From: Lachnospiraceae bacterium
GTDB lineage: Bacteria > Bacillota > Clostridia > Lachnospirales > Lachnospiraceae
Direction: 5' to 3'
NCBI GenBank assembly: GCA_024698145.1
Contig: JAILRO010000047.1
Span: 27,162-91,161, forward strand
Length of the DNA: 64,000 nt
The notes under the pieces are model-generated. The model was not told the origin of the DNA. It saw only the letters and a program-made list of their open reading frames with translations, and made no database searches. Positions 45,785-55,190 of the stretch are shown here, in pieces. The position numbers were made by a program, and so were the translations under genes. Position 1 is the first letter of the stretch. Each line of letters opens with the position of its first letter.

Positions 45785-47317
45785 TTATCTTACAATAAGG
45801 CTCTTTCCTGTCATTTCAGCAGGCTGCTCCATTCCCATTATATCTAAAAGAGTAGGAACTATATCTGCAAGACATCCGCCTTCTCTAAGCTTAACATCGT
45901 CATAATTAACGAGTATAAATGGTACCGGATTAGTTGTATGAGCTGTGTGTGGCTCACCGGTCTCATAATCAATCATCTTCTCTGCATTACCGTGGTCTGC
46001 ACAGATGAACATTACGCCGCCAACTTCTTTGACAGCCTCAACAGCGCTTCCAACACACTGATCGACTCTCTCAACAGCCTTGACAGCAGCATCAATAACG
46101 CCTGTGTGTCCAACCATATCCGGGTTAGCAAAGTTGATTACGATAACATCATACTTGTCACTTTTAATTGCAGCATTTAACTTCTCAGAAACCTCGGGTG
46201 CGCTCATCTCAGGCTGAAGATCGTAAGTTGCTACTGCAGGTGACTTAACAAGTATTCTCTCCTCGTTCTCATTAGGATCCTCAATACCGCCATTGAAGAA
46301 GAATGTAACGTGAGCATACTTCTCTGTCTCTGCAAGACGAAGCTGTGTCTTGCCATTCTTTGCAAGATACTCACCAAATGTATTAACAATCGACTGCTTC
46401 TTAAATGCAACAAGCTTATTAGGAATAGTCTCATCATAATCCTTGAAACATACATATGTAAGAGGCACGCGACCATTCTTCCTCTCAAATCCTGTAAACT
46501 CATCATCACAGAAAGCTCTTGTAATCTCTCTTGCACGGTCAGGACGGAAGTTGAAGAAAATAACTGAATCATTAGCTTCAACAACTGAAACCGGCTTACC
46601 GTTCTCTGTAATAACAGTAGGAAGAACGAACTCATCTGTTACATCGTTAGCATATGACTCTTCCATTGCCTTAACAGGATCTTCAGCCATAACACCCTCA
46701 CCGTAAACAAGTGAAGCGTATGCCTTCTCTACTCTATCCCATCTGTTATCTCTGTCCATTGCATAGTATCTTCCTGAAAGGGAAGCAACTTTACCGACAC
46801 CGATTTCTTCAGTCTTCTTGATAAGCTCTACAAGATAATCTTTTCCTGATGCAGGAGGTGTATCTCTTCCGTCAAAGAACGGATGAATGAATACTTTCTC
46901 CAAGCCCTGCTTCTTACAAAGCTCAAGAATTCCGTATAAGTGTGTATTGTGGCTGTGTACACCACCATCTGATAAAAGTCCCCATAAATGAAGGCTTGTA
47001 TTATTCTTCTTACAATTGTTGATTGCTTCAAGCATAGCCTCGTTCTCGAAGAAATCACCATCTTCGATAGCCTTGGTAATTGAAGTAAGATCCTGATAAA
47101 TGATACGACCTGCGCCCATATTCATATGTCCTACCTCTGAGTTACCCATCTGTCCGTCTGGAAGACCTACAGCAAGACCTGAAGCATTACCCTTAACAAA
47201 AGGGCACTCCTTCATAAGTTTGTCCATAACAGGAGTATTAGCCATTGCAATGGCATTACCCTCAGTCTTATCATTTAATCCATAACCATCAAGTATCATT
47301 AAAACAACCGGTTTCAT
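45785..47317 (-). CDS. gpmI: 2,3-bisphosphoglycerate-independent phosphoglycerate mutase
   Basis: The product has 510 residues. It interconverts 3- and 2-phosphoglycerate via a phosphoserine on Mn-dependent sites. The N-terminal VVLMILDGYGLND, the nucleophile Ser60 in QMGNSEVGHMNMGAGR, GLLSDGGVHSH, HPFFDGRDTPP, and the C-terminal ADHGNAEKM metal site are intact. ATG after AAGGAG. It is part of the gap-pgk-tpiA-gpmI glycolytic neighbourhood, though 4.3 kb of other genes separate it from tpiA. Confidence 0.98.
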   Translation of the reverse strand: MKPVVLMILDGYGLNDKTEGNAIAMANTPVMDKLMKECPFVKGNASGLAVGLPDGQMGNSEVGHMNMGAGRIIYQDLTSITKAIEDGDFFENEAMLEAINNCKKNNTSLHLWGLLSDGGVHSHNTHLYGILELCKKQGLEKVFIHPFFDGRDTPPASGKDYLVELIKKTEEIGVGKVASLSGRYYAMDRDNRWDRVEKAYASLVYGEGVMAEDPVKAMEESYANDVTDEFVLPTVITENGKPVSVVEANDSVIFFNFRPDRAREITRAFCDDEFTGFERKNGRVPLTYVCFKDYDETIPNKLVAFKKQSIVNTFGEYLAKNGKTQLRLAETEKYAHVTFFFNGGIEDPNENEERILVKSPAVATYDLQPEMSAPEVSEKLNAAIKSDKYDVIVINFANPDMVGHTGVIDAAVKAVERVDQCVGSAVEAVKEVGGVMFICADHGNAEKMIDYETGEPHTAHTTNPVPFILVNYDDVKLREGGCLADIVPTLLDIMGMEQPAEMTGKSLIVR

Positions 47318-47343
47318 ATTATCTCTCCTTATCCTATATTATT

Positions 47344-47838
47344 CTATAAATCATAGACTTTGTGATGAAGAAAACGCTTCATGTGCTCTATACATCTCTC
47401 ATTGAGTTCTAAAAGCACGAGTTCTTTCTTATCATTGTTTTCTATAATAACCGCAACACTTTTTGCATCCGCCTGTTTAGAGGTGTAATTATATTGTTTT
47501 GCAAACTTTTCTCCGGATATTCTATTAGAATCCGAAGGACAAATATAATTAATCTGTGATGCATCAAACTGTTTCTTAAGCGCACGCCTGCTTGCAGCGT
47601 ATATTGCCGACACTTCAACGCTTCCGTTGGTTATCGTATATTCGTACTCGACATTCTTTTCCTTACTGAAGAAAACGATAAGTGCAATACCACCTGCAAT
47701 GAGCAATATTCCCACCAGATCAAAAAGCAATGCTACAACGCCTAATACGATACATAAAATGCCACCAAACACGCCAACATAAAAGTTTGCCTCAGCCTTT
47801 GATTTCACGGCATATTCAACGTAATCATCTTTTAACAT
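47344..47838 (-). CDS. DUF6106-like membrane protein
   Basis: The product has 164 residues. Two close membrane helices (about 18-58, FYVGVFGGILCIVLGVVALLF and GILLIAGGIALIVFF) are followed by a soluble domain with the beta start VEYEYTITNGSVEVSAIYAASRR. This two-helix-plus-beta plan fits a DUF6106-like family of Clostridia, function unknown. It lies directly before gpmI (27 bp), so it may share its transcript. ATG after GGACG. Confidence 0.6.
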   Translation of the reverse strand: MLKDDYVEYAVKSKAEANFYVGVFGGILCIVLGVVALLFDLVGILLIAGGIALIVFFSKEKNVEYEYTITNGSVEVSAIYAASRRALKKQFDASQINYICPSDSNRISGEKFAKQYNYTSKQADAKSVAVIIENNDKKELVLLELNERCIEHMKRFLHHKVYDL

Positions 47839-47872
47839 CGTGTTCGTCCTTTCAACATTTACAAATAATTAC

Positions 47873-49249
47873 TTATGCTAAATACTCATCAATAGCAGCA
47901 GCAGCCTTCTTACCGGCACCCATTGCAAGAATAACTGTAGCAGCACCTGTAACGGCATCTCCACCGGCATATACGCCCGGCTTAGAAGTTGCACCGACCT
48001 CATCAGCTTTGATACCGCCAAATGATTCCGTATCAAGACCTTCTGTTGTGTCTTTGATAAGCGGATTAGGTGATGTACCGATTGACATTATCATACAATC
48101 ACACTCTATATCAGTAAACTGACCTCCCAATGCAACAGGTCTTCTTCTTCCTGATTCATCAGGCTCTGAAAGTTCCATCTTCTGACAATGGATAGACTTA
48201 ACCCATCCATCCTCACCAACAACCTCTAAAGGATTGGTAAGTAGTTCGAACTTAATTCCCTCTTCCATTGCATGCTCAACTTCCTCTGCACGTGCAGGAA
48301 GCTCTTCCATAGAACGACGATATACGATTGTAACGTCAGAACCAAGACGCTTAGCACATCTTGCAGCATCCATAGCAACGTTACCACCACCGACAACAAC
48401 TGTCTTTTGTGGACGCTTAATAGGAGTTGAAGAATCCTCCTTATATGCTTTCATAAGATTAATTCTTGTAAGGAACTCATTTGCTGAATATACACCATTT
48501 AAGTTCTCGCCGGGAATTCTCATAAATCTAGGAAGTCCGGCACCTGAACCAATAAATACAGACTCGAAACCGTAATCCTTCATAAGCTCATCTATTGAAA
48601 TAGTCTTACCAATAACTACGTTAGTCTCAATCTTAACTCCAAGTTCCTTAAGTCCGTCAACTTCCTTCTGAACAATTGCTTTAGGAAGACGGAACTCAGG
48701 AATACCATACGCAAGAACACCACCTGCAACATGCAATGCCTCAAATACAGTAACTTCATAACCCTTCTTAGCAAGATCACTTGCACATGCAAGACCTGAA
48801 GGACCTGAACCGATAACTGCTACTTTATGTCCATTAGACTCAGGCTTTTTAGCAGCCTCTTTGCAGTTAGCATTATGATAATCTGCAACAAAACGCTCAA
48901 GACGTCCGATTGCAACAGGCTCTCCCTTGATTCCTCTGACACATTTTGACTCACACTGTGTCTCCTGTGGACATACACGACCACAAACAGCAGGAAGCGA
49001 ACTGCTCTCATTTATAACCTGATAAGCACCTTCAAAATCGCCCTCTGCAACCTTTGCTATAAACTCAGGTATGTTAATCTGAACAGGACATCCTGTAACA
49101 CATGGTTTGTTCTTACAGTTAAGACAACGTCCTGCCTCGTCTATTGCCATCTCTTTTGTATAACCGAGAGTTACCTCGTCAAAGTTTTTATTTCTAACAT
49201 CCGGTTCCTGTGCAGGCATCGGATTCTTATTCATGCTCATATTAGGCAT
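47873..49249 (-). CDS. nfnB: NADPH-binding flavoprotein subunit NfnB / GltA-like
   Basis: The product has 458 residues. The N-terminal half has two Cys clusters for 4Fe-4S centres (CLNCKNKPCVTGCPV and CGRVCPQETQCESKC). FAD binding is at VIGSGPSGLACASDL and an NADP site at VVGGGNVAMDAARC. This is the fold shared by glutamate synthase small subunits, SudA and NfnB. The partner gene 40 bp upstream codes for an NfnA/SudB-type FAD protein, so I infer an electron-bifurcating NADH-dependent ferredoxin:NADP oxidoreductase rather than a glutamate synthase, because no large GltB is nearby. ATG after AAGGAGG. Confidence 0.75.
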   Translation of the reverse strand: MPNMSMNKNPMPAQEPDVRNKNFDEVTLGYTKEMAIDEAGRCLNCKNKPCVTGCPVQINIPEFIAKVAEGDFEGAYQVINESSSLPAVCGRVCPQETQCESKCVRGIKGEPVAIGRLERFVADYHNANCKEAAKKPESNGHKVAVIGSGPSGLACASDLAKKGYEVTVFEALHVAGGVLAYGIPEFRLPKAIVQKEVDGLKELGVKIETNVVIGKTISIDELMKDYGFESVFIGSGAGLPRFMRIPGENLNGVYSANEFLTRINLMKAYKEDSSTPIKRPQKTVVVGGGNVAMDAARCAKRLGSDVTIVYRRSMEELPARAEEVEHAMEEGIKFELLTNPLEVVGEDGWVKSIHCQKMELSEPDESGRRRPVALGGQFTDIECDCMIMSIGTSPNPLIKDTTEGLDTESFGGIKADEVGATSKPGVYAGGDAVTGAATVILAMGAGKKAAAAIDEYLA

Positions 49250-49289
49250 CTTTGTTGTTCCTCCTTGTTATCCTTTTATTAACGGTTGA

Positions 49290-50126
49290 TTATCCCTGCT
49301 TTAACAGGTTACATGTTTCTTCACGTGCTTTCTGCTCAAACGGCTTATATACGGCACCTCTTGACATTGCCTCATCAAAATCAACGAGGAAACCATCAAA
49401 ATCAGGTCCATCAACACACGCAAACTTTGTTTCTCCTCCAACCGTAAGACGACAACCACCGCACATTCCGGTTCCGTCAACCATAATCGGATTCATACTA
49501 ACAACTGTTTTAACATCATATTTCTTTGTTGTTGCAACAACAAACTTCATCATAATAAGCGGTCCGATTGCTATAACTTCATCAAACTCTTCACCTGACT
49601 TGAGCAATTCGTCAAGGGGTGTTGTAACAAGTCCCTTTTCACCCGCCGAACCATCATCTGTCATCAATATGTATTTTGAACTAACTGCTTCAAACTCATC
49701 TTTAAGGATAATCAAATCCTCACTTCTGAAACCTACAATTGAAGTAACTTCAGCTCCCTGCTCGTGAAGTGCCTTTGCTACCGGATATGCGATTGCACAA
49801 CCAACACCACCACCAACAACAGCAACCTTCTTAAGTCCTTCTATCTCTGTTGCTTTACCGAGCGGACCTACAAAATCATGAATGAAATCGCCCTCATTTA
49901 ATGAGTTTAAAATCTCTGTTCCTGCGCCGACAATCTGGAATATTATGTCAACTGTTCCCTTCTCACGATCATAACCTGCAATCGTAAGTGGAATACGCTC
50001 GCTGTCTTCCTTTGCGCGGAATATTATGAACTGTCCTGCCTTTGCCTTTTTAGCAACCAAAGGTGCTTCTACGGACATAAATGTTACCGTAGGATTAAGT
50101 TCCTTCTTCTTAACAATTTTGTACAT
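49290..50126 (-). CDS. nfnA: FAD/NAD-binding [2Fe-2S] subunit NfnA / SudB-like
   Basis: The product has 278 residues. An N-terminal ferredoxin-reductase FAD domain (IPLTIAGYDREKGTVDI) precedes an NAD domain (VAVVGGGVGCAIAYPVAK) and a C-terminal [2Fe-2S] cluster, GTGMCGGCRLTVGGETKFAC. It also resembles dihydroorotate dehydrogenase electron-transfer subunit PyrK. Its pairing with the NfnB-like gene makes NfnA the best call; the SudAB sulfide dehydrogenase name is the alternative. ATG after AGAGG. Confidence 0.8.
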   Translation of the reverse strand: MYKIVKKKELNPTVTFMSVEAPLVAKKAKAGQFIIFRAKEDSERIPLTIAGYDREKGTVDIIFQIVGAGTEILNSLNEGDFIHDFVGPLGKATEIEGLKKVAVVGGGVGCAIAYPVAKALHEQGAEVTSIVGFRSEDLIILKDEFEAVSSKYILMTDDGSAGEKGLVTTPLDELLKSGEEFDEVIAIGPLIMMKFVVATTKKYDVKTVVSMNPIMVDGTGMCGGCRLTVGGETKFACVDGPDFDGFLVDFDEAMSRGAVYKPFEQKAREETCNLLKQG

Positions 50127-50221
50127 ATTGATACCTCTTTCTTAATTAAAATCCAGCGCACAATGCGTCAAACAGAATACATTATAACTTCTTTCTGTTA
50201 ATATGAAAAGTCTTTTTTTTA

Positions 50222-51490
50222 TCATGTTCCGAAATAAGAAAAATGCATATAGTCTTTTCTGTTGCCCCAGAAGCCTCTTGAAAAACCATATCTGTTCATA
50301 ATTCTAACAAAATCGCACTCCAAAGGAATTGAATAAGCACTCTTTTTCGGCTTCCAGAAACTGCCCGACATTACCTTCTTGCCATCAATCATATAATTCT
50401 CGTTAGGATTAACATCTATAGCAAGACCGTACATATGCTCACCGGTTCTATACGAATAGCAACCAATGTCGTGAATTACCTGTTTCTCTTCACTTTCATA
50501 TACTTCTTTGAAAATCTGTTTTACTGTAGGTGCAAGGTTCTTATTCACGGTAAGGTATTTGACTCTTGTAATTTTCTTTCCTTTTCTTCCGTTCTTAAAA
50601 TCCCACACCTTAATCTTGATTGTTTTCATCTGACGTCTTGCTTTCGCCTCTGTCTTAAAGTTCTTATTCCTCTTTTTTTCGGAACCGAAAGCTCTTTTCG
50701 TCTTTTGAAAATAATCTTCCGAAGCATAAGCATAATAATCCATAGCGATATTCTTAACATCTGATGAAAAACTCATAACCCTTTTACCATCAATTGTCTT
50801 ATATGCATATACTCTGTAATAATATGTAACACCATTTGTAAGTTTCTTGTAAGAAGCATTAAGTGTTGTAGCAGTAAAATCAGATATTTGCGTATATAAC
50901 TGCTCATTACTTGTATCCGGCCATAACACATTGCCATTTTCATCAATATCCGTAAGAAGACATACTACATAACCTTCTGCTCCATCAACCGGTGACCAAC
51001 TGATTGTCGAGCCGTTCTTCCCCTTCCGTTTACCGGATGTGATAACCGGACCTGCACCCGGATATAACACTTCTATTTCTTTTGCATTAAGTATTGTTTT
51101 CTCATCTGTTGTATAACCATACTCATCTTTTGCATATGTAAATGCAGAAACTTTGTAATAGTATGTTGTGTATGGTGACAACACACTACTATCAGAATAA
51201 GTAGTCAAATTATTATCATACGAGTAATCATCATAGTAATAACGATATGTGGAATAACTTGTTTTACTGCAAGTTCCTACATTCTCGTACGGACCGGATT
51301 TTGCTGATGCTCTTTCTATTATGTATCCGTCAAATTCAAAACCGGCTTCATTAGTCATTTTAAGTCTTACCATATGGTCACTTGTAAAATCATATTCAAG
51401 TGTAAAATCATTTTGTGCATATGCCTTTATTGGCATGAGTATCATCAAAAGTGCAAACACCAAAAAGGGCAATAATAATCTTTTGTACAT
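50222..51490 (-). CDS. Secreted M15 family D-Ala-D-Ala carboxypeptidase-like protein with FN3-like domains
   Basis: The product has 422 residues. The chosen ATG (51490) follows GGAGACG, and a signal peptide ends near AYAQ (residue 26). Two FN3-like modules (about 30-140 and 140-240, GSTISWSPVDGAEGYVVCLL) lead to a linker (KRNKNFKTEAKARRQMKTI) and a C-terminal VanY/LAS domain. Zn ligands are His and Asp in HMYGLAIDVNP and His in DYMHFSYFG. It probably trims peptidoglycan peptides. It has its own promoter, so it may be a single-gene unit. Confidence 0.85.
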   Translation of the reverse strand: MYKRLLLPFLVFALLMILMPIKAYAQNDFTLEYDFTSDHMVRLKMTNEAGFEFDGYIIERASAKSGPYENVGTCSKTSYSTYRYYYDDYSYDNNLTTYSDSSVLSPYTTYYYKVSAFTYAKDEYGYTTDEKTILNAKEIEVLYPGAGPVITSGKRKGKNGSTISWSPVDGAEGYVVCLLTDIDENGNVLWPDTSNEQLYTQISDFTATTLNASYKKLTNGVTYYYRVYAYKTIDGKRVMSFSSDVKNIAMDYYAYASEDYFQKTKRAFGSEKKRNKNFKTEAKARRQMKTIKIKVWDFKNGRKGKKITRVKYLTVNKNLAPTVKQIFKEVYESEEKQVIHDIGCYSYRTGEHMYGLAIDVNPNENYMIDGKKVMSGSFWKPKKSAYSIPLECDFVRIMNRYGFSRGFWGNRKDYMHFSYFGT

Positions 51491-51544
51491 ACAACGTCTC
51501 CTTTGTGATAAAATCTTCATTATCAAACAACAACACTAAATTTT

Positions 51545-51573
51545 ATGATAACACATAAATGAGTTATTCTCAA
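51545..51573 (-). promoter_or_regulatory. Sigma-A type promoter of the M15 peptidase gene
   Basis: On the minus strand TTGAGA (51568-51573), a 17-base spacer and TATCAT (51545-51550) are present, 54 bases before the ATG. Confidence 0.6.
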
Positions 51574-51600
51574 CGCAAAATATAACGATATCTTCACAAC

Positions 51601-51630
51601 AAAAAAACAGCCGGCATAAAAGCCGGCTGC
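51601..51630 (-). terminator. Rho-independent terminator of tpiA
   Basis: GCAGCCGGC pairs with GCCGGCTG and is followed by TTTTTTT on the minus strand, 25 bases after the tpiA stop. Confidence 0.92.
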
Positions 51631-51654
51631 AAAATTTACATATAGCAGTAAAAA

Positions 51655-52407
51655 TTATTTGTTGTAGTTAACAATCTGACCGAAGTCTGCCTTAAGAGAA
51701 GCTCCTCCTACAAGACCACCATCGATGTCAGGTTTTGCAAGAAGCTCTGCAGCATTACCTGCATTCATAGATCCACCGTACTGGATACGTACTGCATCAG
51801 CTGTTGCAGCATCATATATTTCAGCGATACAATCACGGATTCCCTTACATACTTCCTGTGCCTGATCAGATGTTGCAGTCTTACCTGTACCGATTGCCCA
51901 GATTGGCTCGTAAGCGATAACAAGCTTCTTAACATCATCAGCTGCCACACCATCAAGGTCTGACTTAATCTGAAGACGAATCCAATCCATAGTAACACCC
52001 ATCTCTCTCTGCTCTAAAGACTCGCCACAGCAAAGAATTGGTGTAAGACCGGCTTCGATTGCCTTCTTAACCTTCTTATTAAGAAGAACATCATCCTCCT
52101 TAAAGTAATCACGACGCTCAGAATGACCGATGATAACATACTTAACACCTGCATCAACAAGCATTGCAGCAGATACCTCTCCGGTATAAGCTCCGCTCTC
52201 TTCGAAGTACATGTTCTCTGCACCAATCTCAACATTAGTTCCCTTAACTGCCTCAACAACAGGAACGATATCTACAGCAGGTACGCAATATACTACATCT
52301 ACTTCATCATTAGCAACTAAAGGTTTCAACTCTTCAACAAGCTTAACAGCCTCTGAAGGAGTCTTGTTCATTTTCCAGTTTCCTGCAATAATTTTCTTTC
52401 TTGCCAT
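51655..52407 (-). CDS. tpiA: Triosephosphate isomerase
   Basis: The product has 250 residues, a TIM barrel. The start [16 protein letters not shown] holds Asn10 and Lys12; the catalytic His is in [12 protein letters not shown] and the Glu in [13 protein letters not shown]; the phosphate loop GGLVGGASL is near the end. The frame begins 11 codons earlier, but the ATG at 52407 follows GGAG and gives the family start. It is the last gene of gap-pgk-tpiA; a large palindromic element separates it from pgk. Confidence 0.98.
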   Translation of the reverse strand: MARKKIIAGNWKMNKTPSEAVKLVEELKPLVANDEVDVVYCVPAVDIVPVVEAVKGTNVEIGAENMYFEESGAYTGEVSAAMLVDAGVKYVIIGHSERRDYFKEDDVLLNKKVKKAIEAGLTPILCCGESLEQREMGVTMDWIRLQIKSDLDGVAADDVKKLVIAYEPIWAIGTGKTATSDQAQEVCKGIRDCIAEIYDAATADAVRIQYGGSMNAGNAAELLAKPDIDGGLVGGASLKADFGQIVNYNK

Positions 52408-52435
52408 CTCTAATCTCCATTCATTTTTTAATGTA

Positions 52436-52621
52436 TCCATAATTACGAAGTTCTTTTCACATGCATGTTTTATAGTTCCAACGCAGACACGTTCTCACTC
52501 GATTATTCACGTAGCGGTACTAAGTTCATGCTTCGCATTCACTAAGTACCGACGTTCATAAACGGTCTGCTTATGGACTCTACAAAACATGCATATACAA
52601 AATGAACTTCGCAATTATTAC
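52436..52621. repeat. 186-bp imperfect palindromic element between pgk and tpiA
   Basis: The outer arms (52436-52488 and 52565-52621) are inverted copies with a few mismatches and small gaps; shared blocks include CGAAGTTC, ATGCATGTTTT and GCAGAC. Inside sits another hairpin, GGTACTAAGT paired with ACTAAGTACC, around TTCATGCTTCGCATTC (52526-52560). It contains no convincing reading frame. It resembles a short non-autonomous (MITE or REP-like) element or a strongly folded RNA. It lies in the transcribed region between two glycolytic genes. Confidence 0.75.
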
Positions 52622-52654
52622 TTTCACAAATAAATTATAGGTTAATCAATATAA

Positions 52655-53866
52655 TTATCGATTATTAGCCGCAGCAACACCCGGAAGTTCCTTACCCTCT
52701 AAGAACTCAAGTGAAGCTCCACCACCTGTTGAAATGTGGCTCATCTTGTCACCGAATCCAAGCTGGTTACAAGCTGCTGCTGAATCACCACCACCGATGA
52801 TTGTTGTAGCATCTGTATCAGCCAATGCCTGAGCTACAGCGATTGTACCTGCAGCAAGTGTAGGGTTCTCAAATACTCCCATAGGTCCGTTCCAAACAAC
52901 AGTCTTAGCTGTCTTAGCTGCATCTGCGAAGAGCTCTCTTGTCTTCTCACCGATATCAAGACCTTCCATATCAGCAGGAATTGAATCTGAAGGTACTGTT
53001 GAAACTTCGATAGGTCCATCGATTGGATCAGGGAATCCCTTAGCAATAACTGTATCGATAGGAAGAAGAAGCTTCTTACCAAGTTTATCAGCCTTATCAA
53101 GCATCTCCTTACAGTAGTCAAGCTTTGTATCATCTACAAGTGAAAGTCCAACTTCTTTACCCTGAGCCTTTAAGAATGTGTAAGCCATACCACCACCGAT
53201 GATAAGAGTGTCACACTTCTCAAGAAGGTTAGAGATAACGTTTAACTTGTCAGCAACCTTAGCACCACCAAGGATTGCAACGAAAGGACGAACAGGATTC
53301 TCTACGGCATTACCGAGGAAGTCGATCTCCTTCTGCATAAGGTATCCAACTACAGCTGTGTCAACAAGTGAAGCAACACCTACGTTTGAGCAGTGAGCTC
53401 TGTGAGCTGTACCGAATGCATCGTTAACGAACACATCACAAAGAGAAGCAAGATCCTTTGAGAAAGCCTCTCCGTTCTTTGTCTCTTCTGCACGGAAACG
53501 TGTATTCTCAAGTAAGATTACATCTCCGTCATTCATAGCCTCTACAGCAGCCTTTGCGTTAGGACCAACAACCTCAGGATCAGCAGCAAACTTAACATCC
53601 TGACCAAGGAGCTCTGAAAGTCTCTTAGCTACAGGAGCAAGTGTCTTAGTCTGCTTGTCCTCTTCTGTCTTAACCTTTCCAAGGTGTGAGCAAAGGATAA
53701 CCTTACCACCATCAGCGATAAGCTTCTTGATTGTAGGAAGTGCAGCTACAAGACGATTCTCATCTGTAATCTGACCATCCTTTAAAGGTACGTTGAAATC
53801 ACAACGGCAAAGTACTCTCTTGCCTTTTACGTTGATATCATCTACTGATTTCTTGTTTAATGACAT
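52655..53866 (-). CDS. pgk: Phosphoglycerate kinase
   Basis: The product has 403 residues and transfers phosphate from 1,3-bisphosphoglycerate to ADP. The substrate basic patch [15 protein letters not shown] near the start, [45 protein letters not shown] and the C-terminal [15 protein letters not shown] and [14 protein letters not shown] loops are intact. The ATG at 53866 follows AGGAGG by ten bases. It is downstream of gap, with a terminator between, and upstream of the palindromic element. Confidence 0.98.
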   Translation of the reverse strand: MSLNKKSVDDINVKGKRVLCRCDFNVPLKDGQITDENRLVAALPTIKKLIADGGKVILCSHLGKVKTEEDKQTKTLAPVAKRLSELLGQDVKFAADPEVVGPNAKAAVEAMNDGDVILLENTRFRAEETKNGEAFSKDLASLCDVFVNDAFGTAHRAHCSNVGVASLVDTAVVGYLMQKEIDFLGNAVENPVRPFVAILGGAKVADKLNVISNLLEKCDTLIIGGGMAYTFLKAQGKEVGLSLVDDTKLDYCKEMLDKADKLGKKLLLPIDTVIAKGFPDPIDGPIEVSTVPSDSIPADMEGLDIGEKTRELFADAAKTAKTVVWNGPMGVFENPTLAAGTIAVAQALADTDATTIIGGGDSAAACNQLGFGDKMSHISTGGGASLEFLEGKELPGVAAANNR

Positions 53867-53901
53867 TATAAAATCCTCCTATTAAATAAATGTTTTAAAT
53901 G

Positions 53902-53936
53902 AAACAAAAGAAGGTCCGGTCCAATAAGACCGGACC
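53902..53936 (-). terminator. Terminator between gap and pgk
   Basis: GGTCCGGTC pairs perfectly with GACCGGACC over a six-base loop, followed by TTCTTTTGTTT (minus strand). The interrupted T run would allow some read-through into pgk. Confidence 0.8.
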
Positions 53937-53969
53937 CCCGTTAGGTCAAGTTATTAACTAAAGTTAAAA

Positions 53970-55007
53970 TCAACCAAGCTCAGCGAAGTACTTAATTGTA
54001 CGAACCATCTGAGATGTGTATGAGTTCTCGTTATCATACCAAGAAACTACCTGTACCTCATAGAGATCATCAGCGATCTGGCTAACCATTGTCTGAGTTG
54101 CATCGAACAATGAACCAAATCTCATACCGATAACGTCTGAAGATACGATAGGATCCTCATTGTATCCGAATGACTCGCTTGCAGCAGCCTTCATTGCAGC
54201 ATTGATTCCGTCAGCTGTAACACCAGCCTTCTTAACAACTGCTGTAAGGATTGTTGTAGAACCTGTAGGAACAGGAACACGCTGTGCAGAACCGATTAAC
54301 TTACCATTCAACTCAGGGATAACAAGACCGATAGCCTTAGCAGCACCTGTTGAGTTAGGAACGATGTTAGCAGCACCTGCACGTGCACGACGAAGGTCAC
54401 CCTTTCTGTGAGGACCATCAAGGATCATCTGGTCACCTGTGTAAGCATGGATTGTGCTCATGATACCACTCTGGATAGGAGCGTACTTGTTAAGAGCATC
54501 TGCCATAGGTGCAAGACAGTTTGTTGTACATGAAGCTGCAGAGATAATCTTATCATCTGTTGTCAATGTCTTCTCGTTAACTGAGAATACGATAGTCTTA
54601 AGATCGTTACCAGCTGGAGCTGAGATAACTACCTTCTTAGCACCTGCATCGATATGAGCCTGTGACTTATCCTTTGAGCAGTAGAAACCTGTACACTCAA
54701 GTACAACGTCTACATCAAGCTCGCCCCAAGGACAGTTCTTAGCGTCTGCCTCTGCGTAGATCTTAAGTGTCTTACCGTCAACTGTAATTGTATTAGCATC
54801 GTCATCTGCTGAAACTGTGTGAGCACCCTCACCGATCTTTCCGCAATATCCGCCCTGAGCTGTATCATACTTGAGCAAATGTGCAAGCATAGAAGGCTTT
54901 GTTAAATCGTTGATTGCAACTACCTCATAACCTGCTGCGTCAAACATCTGACGAAATGCAAGACGTCCGATACGTCCGAATCCATTAATCGCTACTTTTA
55001 CTGCCAT
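53970..55007 (-). CDS. gap: Glyceraldehyde-3-phosphate dehydrogenase
   Basis: The product has 345 residues. The start is the ATG at 55007, after AGGAGG, giving [18 protein letters not shown]; the longer frame is rejected. The Rossmann GFGRIGR, AINDL (Asp typical of NAD-type), and the catalytic Cys160 in [13 protein letters not shown] are intact; [13 protein letters not shown] closes the C-terminus. It makes 1,3-bisphosphoglycerate and NADH. It is followed by pgk and tpiA on the same strand. Confidence 0.98.
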   Translation of the reverse strand: MAVKVAINGFGRIGRLAFRQMFDAAGYEVVAINDLTKPSMLAHLLKYDTAQGGYCGKIGEGAHTVSADDDANTITVDGKTLKIYAEADAKNCPWGELDVDVVLECTGFYCSKDKSQAHIDAGAKKVVISAPAGNDLKTIVFSVNEKTLTTDDKIISAASCTTNCLAPMADALNKYAPIQSGIMSTIHAYTGDQMILDGPHRKGDLRRARAGAANIVPNSTGAAKAIGLVIPELNGKLIGSAQRVPVPTGSTTILTAVVKKAGVTADGINAAMKAAASESFGYNEDPIVSSDVIGMRFGSLFDATQTMVSQIADDLYEVQVVSWYDNENSYTSQMVRTIKYFAELG

Positions 55008-55073
55008 AGTAAAAATCCTCCTAATAATGTAAATTTCTTTTGTGGTGCCCTCTGTTTTGACACCCATGCCCCT

Positions 55074-55102
55074 ATCATACATTTTTTGATATTAAAATTC
55101 AA
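55074..55102 (-). promoter_or_regulatory. Sigma-A type promoter of gap
   Basis: On the minus strand TTGAAT (55097-55102), a 17-base spacer and TATGAT (55074-55079) give a leader of about 65 bases. Confidence 0.7.
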
Positions 55103-55123
55103 GAGGAAATTAACAATTTATGG

Positions 55124-55165
55124 ACGTTATTTTCCTCGTATGGTAAAATAGCCATATAATAACGT
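55124..55165. promoter_or_regulatory. Nested inverted repeat in the gap-hisK divergent region, operator candidate
   Basis: ACGTTAT (55124-55130) pairs with ATAACGT (55159-55165) and inside it TATGG (55139-55143) pairs with CCATA (55152-55156). A TATAAT (55155-55160) on the plus strand overlaps its right arm and may be the -10 box of the PHP gene, though its -35 is poor. It could be an operator. No regulator is known. Confidence 0.4.
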
Positions 55166-55190
55166 ATTTATAAGGAAGGAAGGGCATTAT

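Noticed and set aside
55155-55160. TATAAT on the plus strand as a firm hisK promoter
   Set aside because: No acceptable -35 box lies at 16-18 bases, so it is only noted as a possible -10 box.
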